DNA from: an uncultured Bacteroidales bacterium
Lineage (GTDB): Bacteria > Bacteroidota > Bacteroidia > Bacteroidales > UBA932
Direction: 5' to 3'
NCBI GenBank assembly: GCA_947168525.1
Contig: CAMVMG010000007.1
Span: 1-64,000 of the forward strand
DNA: 64,000 bases
The position numbers and the translations under genes were made by a program. Of this stretch, positions 24,562-31,580 are shown piece by piece. The notes below the pieces were generated by a model, which searched no databases, was not told where the DNA came from, and saw nothing but the letters and a program-made list of their open reading frames with translations. Numbering within the stretch: the first letter of the stretch is position 1; every line of letters starts with the position of its first letter.

Positions 24562-25581
24562 TCATATTGAGAACGCATGCTTATGCTGGTAAAGCCAATG
24601 TTCTTTCTTGCTGCGGCAATAGAAGACGCCGCTCCCTTCTGGAATAATGTGTGCATTGTGCAGGAAGACATATCCAAGGCTGGCGTCTGTGCCCGTGCTT
24701 CCACCTTCGGCAACGACGGAATAGAGGAATGGATCAAGCCCCAACTCCATAGTTCCAGCGAGGAAGAGTTCCGGGTCGTAGGAAGATGTTTCGTCCACTG
24801 CAGCACGTACAAGTTCATCTCCCTGTGCCTTTGGTATGGCCTCGATAGGATACCCTTCGTTATCACCACGCACCAGGAAGGCATAGATAAGAGTCGATGG
24901 CCCCTGGCGCATACGTACACTACTGTGTACACGTCCCTCTTTGATGATTATCTCTGAGAAACCCATGCAGTCGTAATGGTATTGGGATTTGTTGCCGAAT
25001 GCAGGAACGAAGCAACTAATATCATTCGGCAGCTTCTTTATCCCCAAAGCCCAGAGGGAATCGGTTTTGCCGGGCTCGGTACAATTGATTTCCGCTTTCA
25101 GGAAAACCCAGTGCTCATTGACAACCATGACCGGACTACTTCCAAAACTGAAGTTGGGACTATCTTCTGTAGCCATCACTCCCTCGTTGGTGCTTTTGGA
25201 GGTCTTGATGCCCTGATTCAGTTGCGGATAGAGCGTGGCAATGTAGAAGTAGAGCGTCCCGTTCTGGTCAAACGCATCGAACTTCTCAATGCAAATGGTA
25301 TTGGCATCCTTAATCCAACTCCTAAGAATGGTAGAGCTGTCGTGGCTGCCGAGGCTGCCATAACTTTCTCGCCTGTCGTGGAAGGCCAGAAAGACTGGCG
25401 TCACTGTACTCCGGTCTATGGAAAGGGCAGGAACCTTTATTTCCAACACTTCGGCCGCCTGGTAGGCTTCCGTGGTGGGATCTACGGTAAACTTCGCATT
25501 CAGGACCACATAATTGGAGGCCTGGTATGCCTGGAACAGAATCTGTCCGGCTCCAAAATTATTGTCTCTCGAAACTATCAT
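24562..25581 (-). CDS. Unknown cassette protein, family B copy 2
   Basis: The 339-aa product is a longer paralogue of the gene at 23755-24465, sharing the D-N-N-F-G-A start and the E-A-Y-Q-A-A-E-V-L-E-I stretch near 40-50. It is beta-rich with no signal peptide or membrane helix. The extra length lies in the second half (for example F-L-V-R-G-D-N-E-G-Y near 240-249). Its start is 18 bp after the stop of the family A gene upstream, so the two are probably co-translated. The family is not recognised. Divergence from its paralogue is large, so the duplication is old. Confidence 0.72.
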   Translation of the reverse strand: MIVSRDNNFGAGQILFQAYQASNYVVLNAKFTVDPTTEAYQAAEVLEIKVPALSIDRSTVTPVFLAFHDRRESYGSLGSHDSSTILRSWIKDANTICIEKFDAFDQNGTLYFYIATLYPQLNQGIKTSKSTNEGVMATEDSPNFSFGSSPVMVVNEHWVFLKAEINCTEPGKTDSLWALGIKKLPNDISCFVPAFGNKSQYHYDCMGFSEIIIKEGRVHSSVRMRQGPSTLIYAFLVRGDNEGYPIEAIPKAQGDELVRAAVDETSSYDPELFLAGTMELGLDPFLYSVVAEGGSTGTDASLGYVFLHNAHIIPEGSGVFYCRSKKEHWLYQHKHAFSI

Positions 25582-25599
25582 AACCTTATTCCTCCAGGA

Positions 25600-26655
25600 T
25601 TAAATGAGAATCCCTACACCAAAGATTTCGGATTCCTTATTGTTGCCCGCACTTGCAGGGTTAATTTTGATGTAATCGCCGTAATAGGTGTTTTGTAGGA
25701 ATTGCACCGTATTGAGTGCGAAAGAATAATCACCTTCTTTGTGGGCGCGACAAAGGATATAGGAGGTTCCCCTCATATCATCGGGGAGTCCATCCTTGGG
25801 ATAGATTTCCGACTGAGAAACACCATCCATACCCTGACTCAGGACATCAAAGAACATCACAGGCGCTCCTGTGGTGAATTCTACCTCACAATCGGAAACG
25901 GTGCTTCTTTCTCCCAGGTCATCTGTGGTTATACGGCTCCGGGAAGAGCGCGCTGCCGCTTCGGCCTCTTCATCCGTCATCACAATCACAGAGGTCTTCT
26001 CGGCCTGGCCCGTGAAACCGGTGGCGGTATCCACCCAGTACAGTTCCACGAACACCTTCTGGCCAACAACCGGCGCAATGCCGATAGTCTTGGTGTAGAA
26101 CTCAGTCACGTCCGCTCCGCCCCAGTCATCCTCTACCTCAGAAGAGAGAACAACTGTCTTACTCCAGCCATTGGAGATGCCCGGACTCACTGGAGCCGAC
26201 ATCTTTACCACCAGCTTATTCGGTGCCGGTAGATGCTTAATCCCATTCAGGATAACAATCGAGGGGGCAATAATAATATCACGGCAGCTGGCAGATGCAA
26301 TCGGCACAACTGATTCAGGTGCTTCTGAGATGATTGCCTCCCCGGCCATTGCCCTGTTTACATTAAGTCTGATATAGAGGTTCATACCGGAAAGTTCCGC
26401 CTTCTGGCCAAAAACGGACTGGCCAGAGGAGTGCTTTGCCAGGCGATCCCACTCTTGCATCTGCTCGTTGGTGAGAAGTTTCCAGGACTTGGAGATTTTG
26501 GACATGGAAGCACGGCGGGCAACCTGTGCGTTGGTGGTGGCTCCGGTGGGCCATGCCCTTACCGAAAGGATGGTACGGCCCGCTACTTGGCGAGCCGTAA
26601 CACCCTTGGCAGAACCGGAGAAGCCCCCGAAAGCGATGGAAGGAAGCGCTTGCAT
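25600..26655 (-). CDS. Unknown cassette protein, family A copy 2
   Basis: This is the longest family A member (351 aa). Its N-terminus reads P-S-I-A-F-G-G-F-S-G-S-A-K-G-V-T-A, very close to copy 1. The middle motif is present (W-K-L-L-T-N-E-Q-M-Q-E-W-D-R-L-A near 52-67, then L-S-G-M-N-L-Y-I-R-L-N), and a copy of the C-terminal motif (E-L-Y-W-V-D-T-A-T-G-F) lies near 212-222. About 125 extra residues follow. I chose the ATG at 26655, which aligns with copy 1. A TAnnTTTG box at 26703-26710 drives it and probably the next three genes. A TTTAGGTTCAAG box lies between promoter and start. Confidence 0.75.
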   Translation of the reverse strand: MQALPSIAFGGFSGSAKGVTARQVAGRTILSVRAWPTGATTNAQVARRASMSKISKSWKLLTNEQMQEWDRLAKHSSGQSVFGQKAELSGMNLYIRLNVNRAMAGEAIISEAPESVVPIASASCRDIIIAPSIVILNGIKHLPAPNKLVVKMSAPVSPGISNGWSKTVVLSSEVEDDWGGADVTEFYTKTIGIAPVVGQKVFVELYWVDTATGFTGQAEKTSVIVMTDEEAEAAARSSRSRITTDDLGERSTVSDCEVEFTTGAPVMFFDVLSQGMDGVSQSEIYPKDGLPDDMRGTSYILCRAHKEGDYSFALNTVQFLQNTYYGDYIKINPASAGNNKESEIFGVGILI

Positions 26656-26702
26656 AGGTTTAAGTTTAGGTTCAAGTAAGCTACACAACCCCTTGTGCGA
26701 TT

Positions 26703-26710
26703 CAAATATA
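26703..26710 (-). promoter_or_regulatory. Bacteroidota -7 box driving the A/B cassette
   Basis: Minus-strand TATATTTG (CAAATATA on the plus strand) lies 47 bp upstream of the ATG at 26655, with a T-rich/TTTTG element further upstream. Confidence 0.65.
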
Positions 26711-26868
26711 ACACATTTTTATTTATCTGCAAAACAATTATTTACGATAATTTAACGAAAGAATTACTTTAGGTTTAGAGGGATATAATAGCGTTCCGTA
26801 GGGTGTACCCACGAACAAAGAAATTTGCAGGCCGGAACGACCCACGCCATACGTTCTGACGAAAAATC

Positions 26869-27579
26869 TTACAACTTCACCAAGAAAGAGAGTTCGCGGT
26901 GAATGTTCCGATACCCGGTTTGCCGGTCAAGAAGGACATAGCGGCAGTGGACCTGATACTCGTCCAGATCCAAATCCCAGCGCTCGCGGAAATTGTCCAC
27001 TGTGATGAAAACGCAACCGTCTCCGGAAGCGCACGGCGCGGAGGCAAGAAAGTTCCTCATAAGGCCCGGTTCCCGGCCATATCCGGGCTTTGTAAGTTGA
27101 ATCTTGGCAAGTACCTGGTAGCGGCCCGTAGGCTCCGTCTCGGGGAAATAAGAGTGGAAACAAAGGCGGAGGTCGGCACCATCAACGGAAGCATCCTGAA
27201 ATCCGAGAGAATAGATCGGGAAATCCTGCCAGGCCTGCGGTGAGGGGATGTGTTCGTGGCCCAGCGTATAGAAGCCGTGATAAGCGTTTACAAAAAGATT
27301 CTGGCCAGAGATGTGCGCCGTGTTGTCAAAGGGCGGCTTGTGGCTTATAACGGGCTTTGCGAGGTCGTTCCAGGTCAGTTGAACCGAATGCTCCAGCGTC
27401 CTCCAGGCAGCCAGCGCTCGGCGGTGAACATCGAGCTGGCTGTTCTGGGCTTCAGTCCCGGGGAATTCACACCGGCTTTTCTTCTTGTAGTAGCAGCGGC
27501 CGCCCATATGATAGAAGGTGAGGTCTCCAACGGAGCCCCAACAGTCAGAAATGAGTATGGATGGCGTGAAGCGCGGCAT
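26869..27579 (-). CDS. Unknown cassette protein, family A copy 3
   Basis: The 236-aa protein is the most divergent family A member. It keeps the P-S-I-L start, a G-S-V-G-D-L turn, the middle motif (A-W-R-T-L near 57-61, T-W-N-D-L-A, H-I-S-G-Q-N-L-F-V-N-A-Y) and the C-terminal R-Y-V-L-L-D-R-Q-T-G-Y. It is richer in His, Cys and aromatic residues than the other copies. It lies at the tRNA-proximal end of the element, just inside the arm repeats, and is separated from copy 2 by 213 bp containing that gene's promoter. Function is unknown; the shared motifs argue that it belongs to the same system. Confidence 0.72.
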   Translation of the reverse strand: MPRFTPSILISDCWGSVGDLTFYHMGGRCYYKKKSRCEFPGTEAQNSQLDVHRRALAAWRTLEHSVQLTWNDLAKPVISHKPPFDNTAHISGQNLFVNAYHGFYTLGHEHIPSPQAWQDFPIYSLGFQDASVDGADLRLCFHSYFPETEPTGRYQVLAKIQLTKPGYGREPGLMRNFLASAPCASGDGCVFITVDNFRERWDLDLDEYQVHCRYVLLDRQTGYRNIHRELSFLVKL

Positions 27580-27625
27580 AGTTCTCGTTATAGGTCAATT
27601 CGTTACGCGAATTTACGAAAAAATA

Positions 27626-27900
27626 GTGAGAACAGAAGCCATTTTCATTCTCACTTTTTTGCAAATCGAACCGATTTGTTCTCACTTTTGGGGCGTTTTC
27701 AAGCGAAATCCAAGATTTGTTCTCACTTTTGATAGGAGCTTTTTGTAACACAATTTTCCCACCGGTTCAGGCAATAGAGTAGCCTGCGGTTCTCGCTAAA
27801 AATCGGCCTTAGAGCGTTATGAGGGCAAGATTTAGTAGCGTATAGTAGCGTGGATTTTAGTAGGGTAGGTTTGGCGAAAAGTGAGAATGAAAGTGAGAAC
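27626..27900. repeat. Right-end arm-type repeats of the integrative element
   Basis: GTGAGAAC (27626-27633), reverse ATTCTCAC (27647-27654), reverse GTTCTCAC (27678-27685 and 27719-27726), GTGAGAAT (27881-27888) and GTGAGAAC (27893-27900) match the octamers at the left end. The interval 27580-27937 has no supported gene. Confidence 0.75.
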
Positions 27901-27932
27901 AAAAAAGATAACCCGCTGAAAATCAGCGGGTT
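27901..27932 (-). terminator. Terminator after tRNA-Phe
   Basis: AACCCGCT (27910-27917) and AGCGGGTT (27925-27932) form an 8-bp stem, followed on the minus strand by TTTTTT. It is supplied by the integrated element. Confidence 0.8.
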
Positions 27933-27937
27933 ATAAG

Positions 27938-27961
27938 TGGTGCTGGGAAGAATCGAACTGC
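27938..27961. repeat. tRNA-proximal attachment site
   Basis: This 24-nt segment forms the 3' end of the intact tRNA-Phe and matches the distal att copy at 1001-1024 with one difference. Recombination is expected somewhere within the shared block. Confidence 0.85.
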
Positions 27962-28010
27962 CGACACATGGATTTTCAGTCCATTGCTCTACCATCTGAG
28001 CTACAGCACC
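27938..28010 (-). tRNA. trnF: tRNA-Phe (anticodon GAA)
   Basis: On the minus strand the 73-nt sequence folds as a complete cloverleaf: acceptor GGTGCTG/CAGCACC with discriminator A, D-arm GCTC/GAGC, anticodon stem ATGGA/TCCAT with loop CTGAAAA (anticodon GAA), and T-loop TTCGATT. The 3' CCA is not encoded. The T-stem (GGCAG/CTTCC) has one C-U mismatch at its centre. The last 24 nt are shared with the distal att site, so part of this tRNA was contributed by the integrated element. Confidence 0.95.
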
Positions 28011-28084
28011 ATCGTTTGGGATTGCAAAGGTAAGTATAATTTTGGATTTTGCAAACGTTTTAGAAAGTATTTTCCAAAAAAGTT

Positions 28085-29134
28085 TCAGTGCAAGGGAGCC
28101 GCAAGAAGGTGGGGAATGATGCGCGTGGCGGCCTGGGAGAGGTATCGGCGTGCCGTCAGAGGCTGGAGCGCCTCCGAAAGCGGAAGTTCGGGAGGGGATA
28201 CCGGTTCCAGATGGGTGAATCCGGCCTGCAGGAGGGCCGATGCGTCCTGGATGCTACCGGAGAGCAGGTAAACGGGAACGGTACCTTTGCAGTGACGGAG
28301 AACGCCGAAAGGAACTTTTCCGGTAAGGGTCTGCCGGTCTGAGCGGCCTTCTCCGGTGATGACGGCTGTGGCACCGTCCATGGCCTGGAGAAAACCGGAA
28401 AGCGCAAGCACCCGGTCGATTCCGCACTCCAGCCGAGCCCCGAAGGCGGCGGCGAAGGCACCGCCCAGCCCGCCGGCCGCCCCGGCACCGGGAACATCGG
28501 CAACAGAGCATGGGCCGATGCTGTCTAGCCGATGCTCCTGCTCCAGCATCCGGGCCTCGAGGATTTCCACATCGGCAGGGGAGGCACCTTTCTGGGGAGC
28601 AAACAGGCGCGCCGCGCCCCGGGGACCGCAGAAGGGGATATCCACGTCGTAGAGGACCTCGAAGCTGGCCTCCCGGAGGGTTTCCCGGATGCCAGGCACG
28701 GACAGCATCCTGGCCCCGCCGTCGCAGGTGGCTGATCCGCCCAGCCCCACGATGAAGTGCCTGGCCCCTGAGCGGAAGGCCTCCAGCAGCAGTTCCCCCA
28801 CGCCCCTGGATGAAGCCAGGAGGGGATTCCGCTCCTCAGGGGAGAGCAAAGTGAGCCCGCAGGCCTGCGCCACTTCGATGAGGGCGGTGTCTCCGGAAAG
28901 CAGGTATTTCGCGGCCACCGGCCTGCCGAGCGGTCCTGCCACGGAAGCGGTACACAACCGTCCGCCAAAGGAAGTTTGCAACACCTCCAGAAGCCCTTCG
29001 CCGCCGTCTGACAGGGGATATTCCAAGATTTCCGCAACGGGCAGGACCGCTCGGAGGGCCGATGCAACGGCCTCCGCCACCTCCCTGGCCGAGAGGCATT
29101 CCTTGAACGAATCCGGGGCAATGACAAGTTTCAT
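28085..29134 (-). CDS. garK: Glycerate kinase (type I, GarK/GlxK family)
   Basis: The 349-aa enzyme phosphorylates D-glycerate with ATP to give 2- or 3-phosphoglycerate, feeding glycolysis. It has the usual family start (M-K-L-V-I-A-P-D-S-F-K-E, with D8, S9 and K11), L-S-D-G-G-E-G-L near 41-48, G-L-G-G-S-A-T-C-D-G-G near 130-140, and the C-terminal I-T-G-E-G-R-S-D-R-Q-T motif near 260-270. It is slightly shorter than the typical 370-380 aa but keeps all the landmarks. A TAnnTTTG box lies 7 bp upstream of the ATG. It is the first chromosomal gene beyond the tRNA and is transcribed divergently from the metal transporter. Confidence 0.93.
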   Translation of the reverse strand: MKLVIAPDSFKECLSAREVAEAVASALRAVLPVAEILEYPLSDGGEGLLEVLQTSFGGRLCTASVAGPLGRPVAAKYLLSGDTALIEVAQACGLTLLSPEERNPLLASSRGVGELLLEAFRSGARHFIVGLGGSATCDGGARMLSVPGIRETLREASFEVLYDVDIPFCGPRGAARLFAPQKGASPADVEILEARMLEQEHRLDSIGPCSVADVPGAGAAGGLGGAFAAAFGARLECGIDRVLALSGFLQAMDGATAVITGEGRSDRQTLTGKVPFGVLRHCKGTVPVYLLSGSIQDASALLQAGFTHLEPVSPPELPLSEALQPLTARRYLSQAATRIIPHLLAAPLH

Positions 29135-29141
29135 TTGCTTA

Positions 29142-29149
29142 CAAAAATA
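29142..29149 (-). promoter_or_regulatory. Bacteroidota -7 box for the glycerate kinase
   Basis: Minus-strand TATTTTTG (CAAAAATA on the plus strand) lies 7 bp upstream of the ATG at 29134, so the message would be leaderless or nearly so. Confidence 0.55.
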
Positions 29150-29202
29150 AACAATTCAGACAGGAAAATAGGTACTTACAAGGTTTTTTTGTGTTTTTTG
29201 TG

Positions 29203-29210
29203 TAAATTTG
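29203..29210 (+). promoter_or_regulatory. Bacteroidota -7 box for the ZIP transporter
   Basis: TAAATTTG ends 6 bp before the ATG at 29217, giving an almost leaderless transcript. A TTG at 29208 inside the box is not a plausible start. Confidence 0.6.
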
Positions 29211-29216
29211 TCGAAT

Positions 29217-29975
29217 ATGGAAGCTATTTTAACCGGTCTGTTCATCCCTTTTGCCGGAACAGCATTGGGATCTGCGTTCGTCTTCTTCATGCGGAAGGAA
29301 ATGCCGGTCCTTGTTCAGAAAATACTGCTGGGCTTTGCCTCCGGCGTCATGGTAGCTGCGTCGGTATGGTCTCTGCTCATTCCCGGCATGGAGATGGGCG
29401 GGATTGGGTCCGTGACCACCGGCCTGCTGGGAGGTTTCGCTTTTTTGCTGGCCATCGACCAGCTTACGCCACACCTGCATCCCATGGGCGGGGAAGAGGG
29501 ACCCAAGAGCCATCTCTCCAAAACAGCCATGCTGGCACTGGCCGTGACCATCCACAACTTCCCGGAAGGAATGGCGGTGGGCGTGGCCCTCGCCGGTGCG
29601 CTTCATGCCGATGCTGGCATGTCTGTCGCCGGTGCGCTGGCCCTGTCCCTGGGTATCGCCATCCAGAATGTGCCGGAAGGCGCGATTATTTCCATGCCCC
29701 TCCGGGCAGCCGGCAACAGCCGGTGGAAGTCCTTCTGGGTGGGCGCGCTCAGCGGCATCGTGGAGCCCATCGGAGGCGCGCTGGTGATTCTGTTGGCCAG
29801 CTTTGTCACCCCGATGATGCCGTTCCTGCTGGCTTTCGCCGCAGGTGCTATGCTGTATGTTGTTGTGGAAGAGCTGGTTCCGGAAGCCTCTCAGGGGGAA
29901 CATTCCAATATCGCTACCATCGGATTCGCCCTGGGGTTCGCCCTGATGATGGTGCTGGACGTAGTAATGGGATAA
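29217..29975 (+). CDS. ZIP-family divalent metal transporter
   Basis: This 252-aa inner-membrane protein has about eight hydrophobic helices and the ZIP metal-binding signatures H-N-F-P-E-G-M near 105-111 and Q-N-V-P-E-G-A near 146-152 on helices IV and V. It should import zinc or other divalent metals, as ZupT does. A His/Asp-bearing loop (D-Q-L-T-P-H-L-H near 78-85) fits the variable metal-rich loop. The ATG at 29217 was preferred over an upstream TTG that lies in the promoter. The antiporter gene follows after only 3 bp, so they are co-transcribed. Confidence 0.92.
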   Translation: MEAILTGLFIPFAGTALGSAFVFFMRKEMPVLVQKILLGFASGVMVAASVWSLLIPGMEMGGIGSVTTGLLGGFAFLLAIDQLTPHLHPMGGEEGPKSHLSKTAMLALAVTIHNFPEGMAVGVALAGALHADAGMSVAGALALSLGIAIQNVPEGAIISMPLRAAGNSRWKSFWVGALSGIVEPIGGALVILLASFVTPMMPFLLAFAAGAMLYVVVEELVPEASQGEHSNIATIGFALGFALMMVLDVVMG

Positions 29976-29978
29976 GAG

Positions 29979-31571
29979 ATGACAAGTGTTTTCCTGATTC
30001 TGATCGTCGTGGTGATCTTCACCTGTATCTGGCTCAACAATCTGTCGGCCCGGATCGGGCTGCCCACCCTGCTCGCTTTTATGCTGCTGGGTATTATCTT
30101 CGGCAATGTGGGCGCCATTCCGATGCATCTGGACGACAAATTGTTTGCCGAGCAGGTGTGCACCGTCGCCCTGATCTTCATCATGTTCTACGGCGGATTC
30201 GGCACCCGTTGGGAAGCCGTGAAACCAGTGGTGCGGGAGTCTGTCCTGCTGGCCTCGGCCGGGGTTATTGTCACGGCCACCCTCACCGGCGTCTTCTGTC
30301 ATTATGTCCTGGGCTGGACGTGGGCGGAAGGCCTGCTGCTGGGCTCCGTGGTCAGCTCCACAGACGCAGCGTCGGTCTTCTCCATCCTGCGTTCCAAACG
30401 GCTGGGACTGAGAAACAATACCGCCCCTATGCTGGAAATGGAAAGCGGCAGCAACGACCCCTGCGCCTACATGCTTACGGCCGTGATGATCTCCATTGTT
30501 AACGGTACCTCGTCGGCCGGAAGCACGGCCTGGATGGTTTTCGCACAGATCGCCTTCGGCGCCGGCCTGGGCTTCCTCATCGCAAAGGGCGCCTCCTGGG
30601 CCCTGCAACGCATGCATTTCAGCACCAGCGGGTTCGACACTCTCTTCCTTTTCGCCGTAGCTATCGCGGCCTATGCCATCCCGGACGTGATGGGAGGAAA
30701 TGGCTATCTGAGCTGCTACATCGTGGGTGTGATCCTGGGCAACGACGATTTCAAGGGCAAGAAAGCCATGGTGGGTTTCTTCGACGGCCTTACCGGCCTG
30801 ATGCAGGTGCTTATCTTCTTCCTCCTGGGCCTGCTGGCCCGTCCGTCCCAGCTGCACAGGGCTGTCCTTCCGGCGCTGGCCATTTCCGTATTCCTGCTCC
30901 TGGTGGCCCGTCCCGCCGCCGTGTTCAGCATCCTCAGCCCCTTCCGGAAGTATTCCTTCTCCCAGCAAAGCCTTATCTCTTTTGTGGGTCTCAGGGGGGC
31001 TGCTTCCATCGTGTTCGCCATCATGGCCATCGCCGGCACCCGCGCCCTGGAGACCGACCTGTTCAATATCGTCTTCTGCATCGTGCTCATTTCCATCTCC
31101 CTGCAGGGCAGCCTGATTCCCTGGGTAGCCAAGAAGCTGGACATGATCGACTCCAACAGCAACGTGCTCAAGACATTCAATGATTACTCGGAGGAGTCCG
31201 AACTGCAGTTCGGGGAAATCTACATCGGGGAAGAGAGCGCCTGGAACGGGAAAGCCATCAAAGACCTGTGCCTGCCCGGCCGGATGCTGCTGGTGATGGT
31301 GCTCCGTGACGGAGAACAACTCCGGCCTAAAGGAGACACCGTGATCAGAAGCGGAGACAAAGTGGTCACCCTGTCCCATTCTTATCTGGGCAGGGAAGCT
31401 TCCCTGTACGAGAAAGTGGTGAAACCCTCCAGCAAGCGGGTGGGCCGGAAGATCAGCGATTACCCCGGAAAGGGGCTGCTGGTCATGGTGATCCGCAACC
31501 AGAAAAGCATCATTCCCACCGGCGACACCGTCCTGGAGGCGGGAGACCGGCTGGTTATCCTGAACGATTGA
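29979..31571 (+). CDS. K+/H+ (NhaP2/CvrA-type) antiporter
   Basis: The 530-aa protein has a 12-13-helix CPA1 sodium/hydrogen exchanger domain (about 1-390), including S-S-T-D-A-A-S-V-F near 126-134 and E-S-G-S-N-D-P-C-A near 153-161, which carries the transport Asp. The C-terminal cytosolic part has RCK_C/TrkA_C-like segments (about 405-530), each with a G-D-x-V-(I/L)-x-x-G-D pattern. This layout fits NhaP2-type potassium/proton antiporters used in pH and potassium control. It sits between the ZIP transporter and glpA, with 9 bp before glpA. Confidence 0.9.
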   Translation: MTSVFLILIVVVIFTCIWLNNLSARIGLPTLLAFMLLGIIFGNVGAIPMHLDDKLFAEQVCTVALIFIMFYGGFGTRWEAVKPVVRESVLLASAGVIVTATLTGVFCHYVLGWTWAEGLLLGSVVSSTDAASVFSILRSKRLGLRNNTAPMLEMESGSNDPCAYMLTAVMISIVNGTSSAGSTAWMVFAQIAFGAGLGFLIAKGASWALQRMHFSTSGFDTLFLFAVAIAAYAIPDVMGGNGYLSCYIVGVILGNDDFKGKKAMVGFFDGLTGLMQVLIFFLLGLLARPSQLHRAVLPALAISVFLLLVARPAAVFSILSPFRKYSFSQQSLISFVGLRGAASIVFAIMAIAGTRALETDLFNIVFCIVLISISLQGSLIPWVAKKLDMIDSNSNVLKTFNDYSEESELQFGEIYIGEESAWNGKAIKDLCLPGRMLLVMVLRDGEQLRPKGDTVIRSGDKVVTLSHSYLGREASLYEKVVKPSSKRVGRKISDYPGKGLLVMVIRNQKSIIPTGDTVLEAGDRLVILND

Positions 31572-31580
31572 AACTGATAT

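Larger units (their letters stand above)
1001..27961. mobile_element. 27-kb integrative element in the tRNA-Phe gene
   Basis: The element is bounded by 24-nt direct repeats (1001-1024 and 27938-27961), the second being the 3' end of an intact tRNA-Phe. Arm-type repeats lie inside both ends and a tyrosine recombinase gene begins 356 bp from the distal repeat. Inside are a replication-type module (DUF3853, RecA-like helicase, DUF6371), a defence module (type I RM plus exonuclease fusion) and a cassette of unknown paralogues. Composition is mosaic: the 1107-aa gene, hsdS and the exonuclease gene are visibly A+T-richer than int, hsdM or hsdR. No relaxase, coupling protein or conjugation gene was recognised, so how it moves between cells is open. 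Confidence 0.85.

Noticed and set aside
22989..27579. Diversity-generating retroelement or tail-fibre target
   Set aside because: No reverse transcriptase, template repeat or variable repeat was found near the cassette.
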